This document shows, piece by piece, positions 26,036-34,167 of a stretch of 37,135 nt of DNA. Origin of the DNA: JAJZMA01 sp021850405 (GTDB taxonomy: Bacteria > Chloroflexota > Dormibacteria > Aeolococcales > Aeolococcaceae); NCBI GenBank assembly GCA_027365835.1, contig DAHXLU010000011.1:1-37135 (forward strand). The letters are read 5' to 3'. The stretch's first letter is position 1. Each line of letters begins with the position of its first letter. The notes beneath the pieces are model-generated. The model was not told the DNA's origin. It did not search any database and saw only the letters and a program-made list of their open reading frames with translations. A program made the translations under genes and the position numbers.

Positions 26036-26638
26036 GTGAGCATGAGATTGCTGCGCGCGCTCTGGAGTGCACTTCGCCTTGTCCTTGTCTCTACGCTGGT
26101 GCTCGGGCTAGGATATAACCTCGCGGTCACTGGGATTGCCTCCCTGGTATTCCCAAAGCAAGCTCAAGGTAGTCTGGTTACATTTGATGGGCGGGTAGTT
26201 GGCTCGCGCCTTATTGGTCAGCAGTGGACATCCGCCCGGTTTTTTCAGGGCAGACCCAGTGCAACCTCTCCCGAACCATACAATGCTTCGGCATCATCCC
26301 CAAGCAACTTCGGGCCGACAAGTCCAAATCTGATAACTGAAATCAAGAGTAATCTTAAGGACTTCCTGGCCAGGAACCCAGGAGTACAGGCGGGGAGCGT
26401 CCCTCCCAGCATGGTGGAAAGTTCTGGCAGTGGGCTGGATCCTGACATTTCTCCCGCTGCTGCATATATTCAGGCTCCCCGGGTCGCCGCCGCAAACCAT
26501 GTTTCGGTCGGAGTGGTTGACGGACTTATCGCGCGCGAGATCAGGGGAAGATTTCTGGGGATTTATGGGGATCCATATCTGAACGTTCTTATGCTCAATA
26601 TAGCGGTCCTGGAACTTGGCAATCACTCGTCGGGATGA
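26036..26638 (+). CDS. kdpC: potassium-transporting ATPase subunit KdpC
   Basis: 200 residues from GTG 26036 with AGGG 8 bases before it; ATG 26042 is also possible. One N-terminal membrane helix (LVLVSTLVLGLGYNLAV) anchors an outer domain that helps K+ bind the pump. Family blocks are GSRLIGQQW, ARFFQGRPSAT, PYNASASSPSNFGPTS, VPPSMVESSGSGLDPDIS, AAAYIQAPRVA, and the C-terminal LNVLMLNIAVLEL. Length is normal. It follows kdpB by 59 bp. That gap does not encode a KdpF; KdpF-like genes follow instead. Confidence 0.95.
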   Translation: MSMRLLRALWSALRLVLVSTLVLGLGYNLAVTGIASLVFPKQAQGSLVTFDGRVVGSRLIGQQWTSARFFQGRPSATSPEPYNASASSPSNFGPTSPNLITEIKSNLKDFLARNPGVQAGSVPPSMVESSGSGLDPDISPAAAYIQAPRVAAANHVSVGVVDGLIAREIRGRFLGIYGDPYLNVLMLNIAVLELGNHSSG

Positions 26639-26662
26639 CAATAGGCATTATGGAGAGAGGTT

Positions 26663-26752
26663 ATGCTGGCTGAGTATGTAGTCGGAGGTCTTGTTGTTTC
26701 TGCGATGTTTGGGTTGTTTGCTCTTTATGCGTGGGCTTGCGACCATCTGTAA
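26663..26752 (+). CDS. 29-residue membrane peptide, KdpF-like (copy 1)
   Basis: MLAEYVVGGLVVSAMFGLFA then LYAWACDHL and a stop, with GAGAGG just upstream of the ATG. The whole peptide is one hydrophobic helix. It has the same length as the KdpF-like peptide that follows and shares GLVVSA plus a Y-A pair (LYAW against FYAM), although the codons differ. It lacks the usual KdpF ending P-E-K/R. It starts 24 bp after the kdpC stop. It could be a diverged KdpF copy or an unrelated small membrane peptide of the same operon. Confidence 0.55.
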   Translation: MLAEYVVGGLVVSAMFGLFALYAWACDHL

Positions 26753-26771
26753 TCTGGGTGGGAGATAATTC

Positions 26772-26861
26772 ATGTCTGCAATTGAACTGGCGGGACTTGT
26801 GGTAAGTGCTGCACTAATGATTTACCTCTTTTATGCCATGCTCTATCCGGAGAAGCTGTAG
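26772..26861 (+). CDS. kdpF: potassium-transporting ATPase subunit KdpF
   Basis: 29 residues: MSAIELAGLVVSAALM, then IYLFYAMLYPEKL. The order of a single helix, Y-L-x-Y-A-x-L and terminal P-E-K-L matches KdpF, the small lipid-like peptide that stabilises the KdpABC complex. GGAGAT lies 6 bases upstream of the ATG. In most genomes kdpF precedes kdpA; here it follows kdpC and the first small peptide gene. It is short enough to be missed by automatic annotation. Confidence 0.8.
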   Translation: MSAIELAGLVVSAALMIYLFYAMLYPEKL

Positions 26862-26978
26862 TCTGGCTGAGCTGGCAATCCGCTGTGGAGTGGGCAGATT
26901 GTTGCCTTGTGGGGCACTCCATGACTTCCGACAGAGTAGCCCAGGGATTCTGACACCTACGACAGGGTAGGATGCTAT

Positions 26979-27725
26979 ATGGGCGCCAGAGGGGTGCCAG
27001 ACGAGATGTCCAGCTGGAGTACGTCAAACATTATGGATTGGGGATTTGTGGACCGATGCCGGGCGCGCCATCAGCAGCATGGGCTGGTAGCAAGGAAGCT
27101 GGCGGCAGCGCGCCATTGCGCGCTGATTCATGTCCCTGCATCCCGGCCTATGTCCCAGTGCCTGGTGCATGGAGTTGTTGGCGTGGACTCCTGCAGGTCG
27201 CTGGAGCATCCAGGTAACTCAATAACCCGGAGAGGGATCAGCCTGCAGGATGCCCGGCGGCATAGCGCGTACAGCCATGCTGTCGCGAGGGAGGATCTCG
27301 CGGCCAGCGTCACAGCGTATGTTTTCCAGCCAGAGACTGCCGCGAAAGAGGCGGCGGGTCTTCACCAGTTCTCTTGTCGGCGCACCGCGGTCCAGGAGAG
27401 CGATGTCCTTGTGGAAGAGGCATATGGAATGGAGCGGGCCCTTTTTGATCCTGTGCAGCGGGATTATATGGGCCGGACCTCTCTGGATCACCGGGAGATG
27501 TCGCCGCGTGGCCAGTATTTCGGTGTACGGGCCCTGGAGGGCGGCACTGAAGATTCGATTCCAGAAATGCGTGAAGCCAGGTCAGGCAAACCTGGCCTGC
27601 CGCCTGTTGAGCCCAGGTTCCATCACCGTAGAGATTCCCACGGGGCAGGCACTTGCCACTGCTGTTTACAGGTAGGCAATAGCCGGATAGGGGCCAGAGA
27701 ACCGGGGCCATGCAGGATCCGCTAG
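26979..27725 (+). CDS. doubtful ORF between kdpF and the kdpD-like gene
   Basis: A 248-codon open frame with no recognisable domain. It is Arg/Ala/Ser/His rich and ends 16 bp inside the kdpD-like gene. The middle (SLQDARRHSAYSHAVAREDL, QPETAAKEAAGLHQF) has a more protein-like composition than the ends. Other frames are also open here. The region 26862-27709 otherwise holds a weak stem (GGAGTG...CACTCC near 26888-26920) and CCTAC...GTAGG near 26957-26971. It may be non-coding, a decayed gene, or a rapidly evolving one. Confidence 0.2.
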   Translation: MGARGVPDEMSSWSTSNIMDWGFVDRCRARHQQHGLVARKLAAARHCALIHVPASRPMSQCLVHGVVGVDSCRSLEHPGNSITRRGISLQDARRHSAYSHAVAREDLAASVTAYVFQPETAAKEAAGLHQFSCRRTAVQESDVLVEEAYGMERALFDPVQRDYMGRTSLDHREMSPRGQYFGVRALEGGTEDSIPEMREARSGKPGLPPVEPRFHHRRDSHGAGTCHCCLQVGNSRIGAREPGPCRIR

Positions 27726-29893
27726 ATACTCCTGTGGGCACTGAAGTGCAGGAAGGAGGAGGAGACGGCGTGGAGGCTGGTAAGCGCCGCGGGATGCTCA
27801 AGGTCTACCTTGGCGCTACGCCGGGGTCGGGCAAGACCTTCGCCATGCTGATGGAGGGCCGGGAGCGCCTCTCCAACGGCGAAGATGTCGTGGTGGGGTT
27901 TGTGGAAACTCACGGGCGCCATCGTACTGCGGATGCAATTGGTCATCTTGAAACGGTGCCACGCCTGCGTGTCGAGTATCGTGGCACTGTCCTGGAAGAG
28001 ATGGATGTGGCAGCCGTGGTACGCCGGCATCCGGCAGTTGTATTGATAGATGAACTGGCCCATACCAATGCGCCTGGCCTGGCGCATACCAAGCGCTGGC
28101 AGGACATAGAAGAAGTACGGGATGCAGGCATAGATGTTATAACCACGCTCAATATCCAGCATCTCGAGTCGGTACGAGATGTGGTTGAGCGCGTCACGGG
28201 TGTTCCTGTGCGGGAGACCGTGCCAGATCAGGTGCTGGACCGGGCAGACGATATCAGGTTTATCGACATTACGCCAGAAGCTCTCCGCAAGCGTATGCGC
28301 CATGGAAATGTCTATCCCAGGGAACGCATTGACTCGGCGCTTGCCAACTTTTTTACACCATCCAACCTTGCTGCGCTGCGGGAGATTGCGCTTCAGATGA
28401 TCGGAGACAGGCTAGGGCAGGCCACTGTGGAGCAGCCTCCTGGTCATGTCTTGGTGGCTGTGTCAGGGACCGAGGGATCCATTGCGCTTGTCAGGCGCGC
28501 AGTGCGCCTTGCCCGGCGCTCGCGTGGTCACTGCACTGTCCTATGCGTGCACACTGACGCCCAGGGCGGGCAGGAGGAAAAAGGGTGGCAGGGTGTGGCA
28601 GTCGGGCTGGAGTGTACGGTAGAGGAGGAAAGTTCGCCCGATGTGGCTGCGGCAGTCATTGCAGCCGCGCGCCGGCTGGGTGTTAGCCACGTAGTGGTTG
28701 GTGAACAGAAGAGCCGCACTATAAACCCGTTCCGGAAGGGGGTTGTAGAGAAGCTCGTCGCGGGACTGGACGATTGCAATATTCATGTGATTGCCCGCCA
28801 TACCCGCAGGCATCTGCATCCAGGCACCGCTGTGAGGCCAACCGCTGAGGACCTCCTGCACCGCCTGGAGGAGCCCAGCTCGAAGGGGCGGCTTCGTCTC
28901 TATCTGTCTTATGTACACAACTCTGGGGCGACCACCATGATGCTGGCCGAGGCTGCCCGCAGGCGGGGCAGGGGCTCTCATGTCATGCTTGCTGCTGCAG
29001 GGCAGCTGGATACGCACGAGATCCCTCCCGGTCTGGTTTCTCCAGGAGGTGTGTACGCTGCTTCCCCCGTTGACATTGCAGCGATCCTTGCATATAACCC
29101 GGATGTATGCTGCGTTGATAACCTGTCCGCCTATACCAGTGACGGAAGACCACTGGCTGAAGCGCTGCCCGAGCTGCTTTCTGCAGGAATTACTGTGCTT
29201 GGTACCATATGTCTTACCGATCTGGAGTCCATGCAGCCAACGCTCGAAAGTCTGGCGCCGGAATTTGTCTCTTCCCTTCCGGTCGCCGATGCCGTTATTG
29301 AGGCAGCAGACGAGGTGGAGCTGGTAGACATTCCCCCAGAAGACCTGCTTTTGCGGTTAAGGGAGGATGGGACAGTCGTAGATGGTCCTCTGGATAGCAG
29401 CGCGAGCAGTCCCTACAGCCTGCCGGTCCTTCAGACCCTGCGCGAGCTTGCATTCAGGCACATGGCAGCCTACAACGATCGGCAGATGGTGGCATATATG
29501 CGCCAGCTTGGCGACAATCCGCATTGGGAGACCCGGCCCAGAATACTGGTTTGCATTGCCCCCAACCCCGGTGGAGCGGAGTTGCTCCGGGCAGCAGCTG
29601 CCCGCGCCGCGCTTCATGGCGATGCGCTGACCGCACTGTCGGTGCGCAGCCGGCAGCATGACGAGGCGGAAAAGCGCCTTCTGGGGGAGTATGCCGCCCT
29701 GGCCCACAAACTGGGCGCTGAGTTTGTCACTTTGTACCAGAGGGATGTCGCCCGTGCGATAGTGGATTACGCCAACGAGCACTACATTACTGAGGTAATG
29801 GTCCGCCGCAGCGAGCGCAAGCCGAGAGTCGTAGCACGGCTCATAGAAGAGCTGACCGACGTTGATGTACACATCTTCCCTATCGCAGGCTGA
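27710..29893 (+). CDS. KdpD-like sensor protein, duplicated, without kinase domain
   Basis: 727 residues. The first module is a full KdpD N-terminal domain: Walker A GATPGSGKT (35-43), VVLIDELAHTN around 110-120, DVITTLNIQHLESV, then a USP-like domain (about 245-375). The second module repeats the same order in weakened form. Walker A is SYVHNSGATT (400-409) without the Lys, the Walker B-like DVCCVDNL has lost its acidic partner, DLESM follows, and a second USP-like domain covers about 617-727. There are no membrane helices, no GAF and no histidine-kinase part, so it cannot act as a normal KdpD. Kinase-free KdpD proteins exist in cyanobacteria and Deinococcus. A role as a regulator that senses K+, ATP or c-di-AMP (a ligand of USP domains) is inference. 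No kdpE follows. Confidence 0.85.
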   Translation: MQDPLDTPVGTEVQEGGGDGVEAGKRRGMLKVYLGATPGSGKTFAMLMEGRERLSNGEDVVVGFVETHGRHRTADAIGHLETVPRLRVEYRGTVLEEMDVAAVVRRHPAVVLIDELAHTNAPGLAHTKRWQDIEEVRDAGIDVITTLNIQHLESVRDVVERVTGVPVRETVPDQVLDRADDIRFIDITPEALRKRMRHGNVYPRERIDSALANFFTPSNLAALREIALQMIGDRLGQATVEQPPGHVLVAVSGTEGSIALVRRAVRLARRSRGHCTVLCVHTDAQGGQEEKGWQGVAVGLECTVEEESSPDVAAAVIAAARRLGVSHVVVGEQKSRTINPFRKGVVEKLVAGLDDCNIHVIARHTRRHLHPGTAVRPTAEDLLHRLEEPSSKGRLRLYLSYVHNSGATTMMLAEAARRRGRGSHVMLAAAGQLDTHEIPPGLVSPGGVYAASPVDIAAILAYNPDVCCVDNLSAYTSDGRPLAEALPELLSAGITVLGTICLTDLESMQPTLESLAPEFVSSLPVADAVIEAADEVELVDIPPEDLLLRLREDGTVVDGPLDSSASSPYSLPVLQTLRELAFRHMAAYNDRQMVAYMRQLGDNPHWETRPRILVCIAPNPGGAELLRAAAARAALHGDALTALSVRSRQHDEAEKRLLGEYAALAHKLGAEFVTLYQRDVARAIVDYANEHYITEVMVRRSERKPRVVARLIEELTDVDVHIFPIAG

Positions 29894-29895
29894 AA

Positions 29896-29925
29896 GGCTG
29901 CGCGAGCAGCCAGCTCACGTTTTTT
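29896..29925 (+). terminator. terminator after the kdpD-like gene
   Basis: GGCTGC-GCGA-GCAGCC makes a 6 bp stem with a GCGA tetraloop, followed after eight bases by six T residues. It begins 3 bp after the stop codon, between two convergent genes. The long spacing before the T-run makes it weaker than canonical. Confidence 0.55.
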
Positions 29926-30071
29926 GGCCCAGCAGCCCAGCCATGCAGTCTGTCTGGATTGACTGGTCCTGAGCGAGCCCTGATGGAGCTGTGGTTGGGG
30001 GCTAGGCGACCCTGTGCCTTAGCACTCTCGGTTGCGTTGGCACGTCGACGGACCTCAGCGCGGAAGAAGTG

Positions 30072-30464
30072 TTAGCTGTTCACCGGGGTAGATCCGTACA
30101 GGCGTTCGTACAGCGACAGGATGGCGGGCGGCTCCCATCCGTCCGGTTTTAGCTGCTTGCCGTCCCTGCGAACGGCTCCCCCTGTTTTCTCCATGTTGGA
30201 GCGGTGCACTTCGTCAAAGAACGGTTCCAGGTCAATCCCCATCTCAACCGCAGCCCCATAAGCTACATACACAATATCGCAAAGCGCGTCTATCATCGCT
30301 ATCCGGTCACGCCTCTCCCAGGCCGCCCGAAATTCTGCAGCCTCTTCGTCAATGAGAGAGACGCGAAGTTCCCCATTGTAGCTATCCAGCGGCGCGGGCC
30401 CCTCTGGCGCACTAAGGCTCATCGCGCGATGGAACTCGAGTACCTGTGCCTGGGCCCCGTTCAT
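30072..30464 (-). CDS. MazG-like nucleotide pyrophosphohydrolase
   Basis: 130 residues, all helical. SLIDEEAAEFRAA supplies E40, E41 and E44, and MIDALCDIVYVAYG supplies D59 and D63, which is the metal-binding pattern of all-alpha NTP/phosphoribosyl-ATP pyrophosphohydrolases (E-E-x2-E then D-x3-D). The family hydrolyses nucleotide triphosphates to monophosphates, either as house-cleaning of altered dNTPs or as histidine biosynthesis HisE. The C-terminal HRSNMEKTGG...PDGWEPP is of the type found in phage and bacterial single-domain dNTP pyrophosphohydrolases. It is convergent with the kdpD-like gene and divergent from the malic enzyme. Confidence 0.8.
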   Translation of the reverse strand: MNGAQAQVLEFHRAMSLSAPEGPAPLDSYNGELRVSLIDEEAAEFRAAWERRDRIAMIDALCDIVYVAYGAAVEMGIDLEPFFDEVHRSNMEKTGGAVRRDGKQLKPDGWEPPAILSLYERLYGSTPVNS

Positions 30465-30604
30465 CCCGCAGGTCGCCTGTTAGTGGCTGGTGCGGTTGCT
30501 GGGGGAGCTTTAACGGTATGTTGCATCTGTACTATTTGTACCACTGGCGCCAGGGCGGTCGCTGGCCGGATTGCGACGAGTAACAGCAAACAGGAGAGCT
30601 GGTT

Positions 30605-32014
30605 TTGGTTACCACAGTGCGGACAGGCAGAATTCCGGGGGAGCATCCTACAGCCGGAGCGTCGTTCCGGGTCCGATGTCGGCTCATGAACGTGCCCGGG
30701 ACGCTGGCTGGACTGCTGGCCCAGGTAGGCAATCTGGGGTCGGACGTCCGTAGTGTGGAGCTGATAGAGACCAGATATGACTACGTCCTTCGGGATGTAA
30801 CTTTCCTTGCCTATAGTCCAGAGCACGCCAGTAGCGTGGTCGCCGCAATGCGGACCGCCCCAAACGTAGACATCATCTCTGTAACTGACCTGACCCTTGA
30901 GGTACATGCAGGAGGAAAGATCGCAGTAGCTCTCAAGAGTGCTGTCGAGAATGGTGACGACCTTGCACGGGTGTATACCCCGGGTGTGGGCCGGGTCGCA
31001 AAGCTCATTGCGGCTGACCAGGGGCGCGCGTGGGACCTGACATCCAAGGGCAATGCGGTTGCCATTGTAACTGACGGGTCTGCAGTACTGGGCCTGGGAA
31101 GTCTTGGGCCGCTTGCTGCGCTCCCAGTCATGGAGGGCAAGGCGATACTGTTCCGGAAGATGGCAGGGATCGATGCATGGCCACTGTGCCTGGACGTTCA
31201 CACAATCCCTGAGATAGTAGACGCAGTATGTGCTGTAGCCCCATCGTTTGGTGCCATCAATCTGGAAGACATTGCGGCGCCAGCCTGTTTTGAGGTGGAG
31301 CGGCTTCTTTCAGAAAGACTTGGGATCCCAGTGTTTCACGACGACCAGCATGGGACGGCAATTGTGGTGCTCTCCGCTCTGTATAACGCCATGAAACTTA
31401 CGGGCCAGACACTTGGGGCCCTTCGCGTCGTGATATGCGGGGTGGGAGCAGCGGGCAGTGCGTGCGCCAGGTTGCTTGTGCGTGCTGGTGTGGAGGACAT
31501 AATTGGTGTGGACAGGGAGGGGATTATACAAAGCCCGCTAAAGGTAGGTGGGGTAGAGGTGAACCTCAACCCGCGCGCTGTGGTGGGTGGGCTTGCCGAG
31601 GCAATGGAGGACGCTGACGTTCTCATAGGCACCAGCGCAGGTGGGCTTGTGAGCCGGGAGATGGTTGCCTCGATGCGGGCTCCCCGGATCGTCTTCGCGC
31701 TGGCCAATCCAGATCCGGAGATTCATCCATCCGAGATAGGCGACCTGGCACAAATTGTTGCTACTGGACGGTCCGACTATCCGAACCAGATCAATAACGG
31801 CCTTGTTTTTCCGGGCCTTTTCCGGGGGCTTCTGGACTGCCGTGCCCGCAGGGTAAGTGTAGCGGTCATGCTTGCCGTTGCCCAGGCGCTCTCTGAAGTT
31901 GTGCCGAGCGATTCACTCGCAACCGACTATCTCATGCCGTCCCTGCTGGATCCTCTCGTGCCGGTCGCTATAGCGCAGGCAGTCAGGAAAGTGCTCTCCA
32001 CCGAGAAGCATTAA
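30605..32014 (+). CDS. malic enzyme with N-terminal ACT domain
   Basis: 469 residues beginning at TTG 30605, with AGGAG 8 bases upstream. It decarboxylates malate to pyruvate with NAD(P)+. The first 95 residues are an ACT-like domain (RLMNVPGTLAGLLAQVGNLG), likely to bind an amino acid or similar effector. The malic-enzyme part then follows: YTPGVGRVAKLI, VTDGSAVLGLGSLGP, ALPVMEGKAILFRKMAGIDA, INLEDIAAP, HDDQHGTAIVVLSAL with metal-binding residues, and the NAD-binding CGVGAAGSACARLL. This short form with an ACT domain is common in Gram-positive-like bacteria. Its stop is 1 bp from the stop of the convergent TPR gene. Confidence 0.93.
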   Translation: MVTTVRTGRIPGEHPTAGASFRVRCRLMNVPGTLAGLLAQVGNLGSDVRSVELIETRYDYVLRDVTFLAYSPEHASSVVAAMRTAPNVDIISVTDLTLEVHAGGKIAVALKSAVENGDDLARVYTPGVGRVAKLIAADQGRAWDLTSKGNAVAIVTDGSAVLGLGSLGPLAALPVMEGKAILFRKMAGIDAWPLCLDVHTIPEIVDAVCAVAPSFGAINLEDIAAPACFEVERLLSERLGIPVFHDDQHGTAIVVLSALYNAMKLTGQTLGALRVVICGVGAAGSACARLLVRAGVEDIIGVDREGIIQSPLKVGGVEVNLNPRAVVGGLAEAMEDADVLIGTSAGGLVSREMVASMRAPRIVFALANPDPEIHPSEIGDLAQIVATGRSDYPNQINNGLVFPGLFRGLLDCRARRVSVAVMLAVAQALSEVVPSDSLATDYLMPSLLDPLVPVAIAQAVRKVLSTEKH

Positions 32015-32015
32015 A

Positions 32016-33074
32016 TTAATTTCTCTGGGCAAATTTTCGCAGGAATTGGCCAAGTTGCTGGCGCATGAACAGGATGCATCCAGCAAAGGCGATGACAACA
32101 GGGACGAGCAGGGGCCTGTCTACAGCGGCAATTACCGCTCCAGCCACGGCAGATATAGCCGTAGCGACAATTGACTTTTCAAGGTTGTGATGCTGCTGAT
32201 CCCAGCTGGCGCGCTCCTCAGCATACAGTAGGTGGTCGTTCTGCGTGAGAGTGAACCATCCATAGGCCCAGTACGCAACCGCTGCCGCGAAAGCGAGGCC
32301 CGCAATAAGCAGGGCCCACCCGGGGAATGGCTGTCCAGTCTGGTTGCTTATTCCCAGGGCAAGGGCAGGGATAAGGAATATGGGCAGTATTGCCAGTCGT
32401 CGTTTCCGTATCAGGAGAAAATGGTAGGTCCTTGCCTCGCCATCGCTCTCTCCCGAGAGTGACACTGCCTGGGACGCTGCCTTGGCAGCAGCCCCCATGC
32501 GGGTTTGTGCCTCCAGTGCCCGGGCGAGCTGAAGCTGACCCGCTGGGTCGTCCGGGGCCAGTTCCACAGCCTTTCTCGCGTGACGCTCTGCGACCAGACC
32601 ATTGCCATATGCAAGGGCTGCCCGGGAAACAGCGATGTGGGCAGCTGGTGCATTCGGGTGGATTTCCAGAATGGAGTCGGCTATGGATAGTGCATCCATG
32701 GCATGGCCCAGGGCCAGGTGGGCATCGCACTGACGCACCAGGGCATCCAGATCCCGGGGTCCGAAGCGGGCGGCCGCATCGGCTGCTCGCAGGGCGTCTT
32801 CATGGCGCCCCGATGCAGACAGTGCCTGAGAGTGCACCACGTGTGCCCGGGTCTGTGTCGGGGCTATCTGCACTGCCCTGCTCGCAACCGTGAGCGCCTC
32901 GGTGGGGCGCCCTAGCTTTATGAGGCAGGCGGCAAGGAGTACTTGCGGAGCACCATTGGTGGGCTGCTCGGCTGTGGCTTTTTCGAGCAGGGGGAGGGCG
33001 TCATTAAACCTGCCTGCCTGCATTAGCTCGGTGCCTTCCTGCAGTGGGGAGGGAGGTGGCGGTGCGTCGCTCAT
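32016..33074 (-). CDS. TPR-repeat membrane protein
   Basis: 352 residues from ATG 33074, where MSDAPPPPSP begins; a longer frame reaches 33206 but crosses a tandem repeat of 8-mers, so I prefer the shorter start. Residues 15-200 are TPR-like helix pairs (LMQAGRFNDALPLLEKA, KLGRPTEALTVASRAVQ, ASGRHEDALRAADAA, ALGHAMDALSIADSIL). The C-terminal third has two hydrophobic pairs: LAILPIFLIPALALGI with LLIAGLAFAAAVAYW, then VATAISAVAGAVIAAV with VPVVIAFAGCILFM. TPR domains assemble protein complexes, so this is probably a membrane scaffold. Partner and function are unknown. Confidence 0.75.
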   Translation of the reverse strand: MSDAPPPPSPLQEGTELMQAGRFNDALPLLEKATAEQPTNGAPQVLLAACLIKLGRPTEALTVASRAVQIAPTQTRAHVVHSQALSASGRHEDALRAADAAARFGPRDLDALVRQCDAHLALGHAMDALSIADSILEIHPNAPAAHIAVSRAALAYGNGLVAERHARKAVELAPDDPAGQLQLARALEAQTRMGAAAKAASQAVSLSGESDGEARTYHFLLIRKRRLAILPIFLIPALALGISNQTGQPFPGWALLIAGLAFAAAVAYWAYGWFTLTQNDHLLYAEERASWDQQHHNLEKSIVATAISAVAGAVIAAVDRPLLVPVVIAFAGCILFMRQQLGQFLRKFAQRN

Positions 33075-34167
33075 TTTTGTAAATGGTACAGCTCCAGGCT
33101 GGGGAGGCGAACCCCTGCGTGGCAGCCGCCTGCACGACGCATAGAGGCACAAGCCCGGCAGGGCGGGACCAGGTCCCAGAGTGCGAGCGTGCCTGCATAC
33201 CTGCATACCTGCATACCTGCATACCCGTTTACCAGTGGATGCAACGGTTCAGTGACCCAGGCGCACCGAACCTGTTATGCCGCTTGCACATCCAGGATGT
33301 GTTTGCGACGATGCCCACATGGATGATTCTGGCTCACAATGGGATCTGGTTCGTTCTGTGGCACATATCCAGAGGCGGGCTGGTTCGCGCATTCCGGCGG
33401 CAGAGCGGGAGGACCTGCTCGGGCCGACGATAGAGAGAATCCGGGAGCGGCGCACTGCTTCCAGGAAGGACCATGGTCGCGAGGGGCGCAGCCTATAGCC
33501 TTCTCCAGCTAGGAGCGATGCAGTGATGGCATGGGCTGGCGCAGTTCAGGTTCGGTGGAGTGACTGATATCACGACAATATTGTGCGTACGGGTGTGCTG
33601 ATATAGAGCCTGCGTTCCACCTGTCCTGGCCAGGGTGCCTCGATGCAGCGCTGCATATTCCGGGCCGGGTTAGGATGGGGTCGCCCCTGATGGTTACGTC
33701 CGAGAGCCTGCCTGCCAGGAGGCAATAGCGATCCCTGATAGTTTGACTGGGCGGGGTCGCCTCCGAAGCCTGCTCCCCAGGAAGGGGTGGCATAAAAGCG
33801 GCGGAACCATGCTGGGACTTTTTCCGATGACTATCCGGTCTTCAGGGGCCGGGCCAGCGTGCGCGCTCACGCGGGCGCGGCATCTCCCCAAAAAACCTGT
33901 AGCAACCCTGATGGCGAGTGAAGCACCTGCCCGCCGCCATTTAGCGAGGGGCGCCGTTCCCCTGTGGCTCTTTACTAAGTGTAATTCGACATAGTCCAGT
34001 AGACGGGGGGTACGGTCCTGGTGCGACGGACACCAGGTCCCCATGCAGCACTCAAAAAGTGCCGCGCCAGTTTGCAGTGTTTCCCCACAACCAGGCTTTT
34101 GCCCCTGACATGTGACAATAGAGCATCTGCATACAACGCCGGTACATATGCTGTAACGTCTACTGGT
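33075..34167. other. 1.1 kb interval with one possible small gene
   Basis: Between the TPR gene and the large secreted protein. A charged 59-residue frame starting at ATG 33319 and ending at 33498 (MDDSGSQWDLVRSVAHIQ...) is possible but has no ribosome binding site. Leader structures near the secreted protein gene are CCTGGTG-cgacgga-CACCAGG at 34017-34037 and GCACT-caaaa-AGTGC at 34048-34062. Longer starts of the secreted protein at 34021 fall inside that hairpin. Nothing else is supported. Confidence 0.45.
33193..33224. repeat. four tandem copies of CTGCATAC
   Basis: Four perfect 8 bp units just upstream of the TPR gene. As the unit is not a multiple of three, it argues that this part is non-coding. 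Copy number could vary by slippage. Confidence 0.9.

Noticed and set aside
17327..29893. The soluble kinase as the missing kinase half of the KdpD-like protein
   Set aside because: The genes are 8 kb apart, on opposite strands, and the kinase core has no specific KdpD features, so the link is only speculation.
30461..31201. Minus-strand ORF of 246 codons opposite the malic enzyme
   Set aside because: It overlaps the clearly real malic enzyme gene and has no family features.
34021..34167. GTG 34021 as start of the large secreted protein
   Set aside because: It would put 49 non-hydrophobic residues before a good signal peptide, and the GTG sits in a hairpin.
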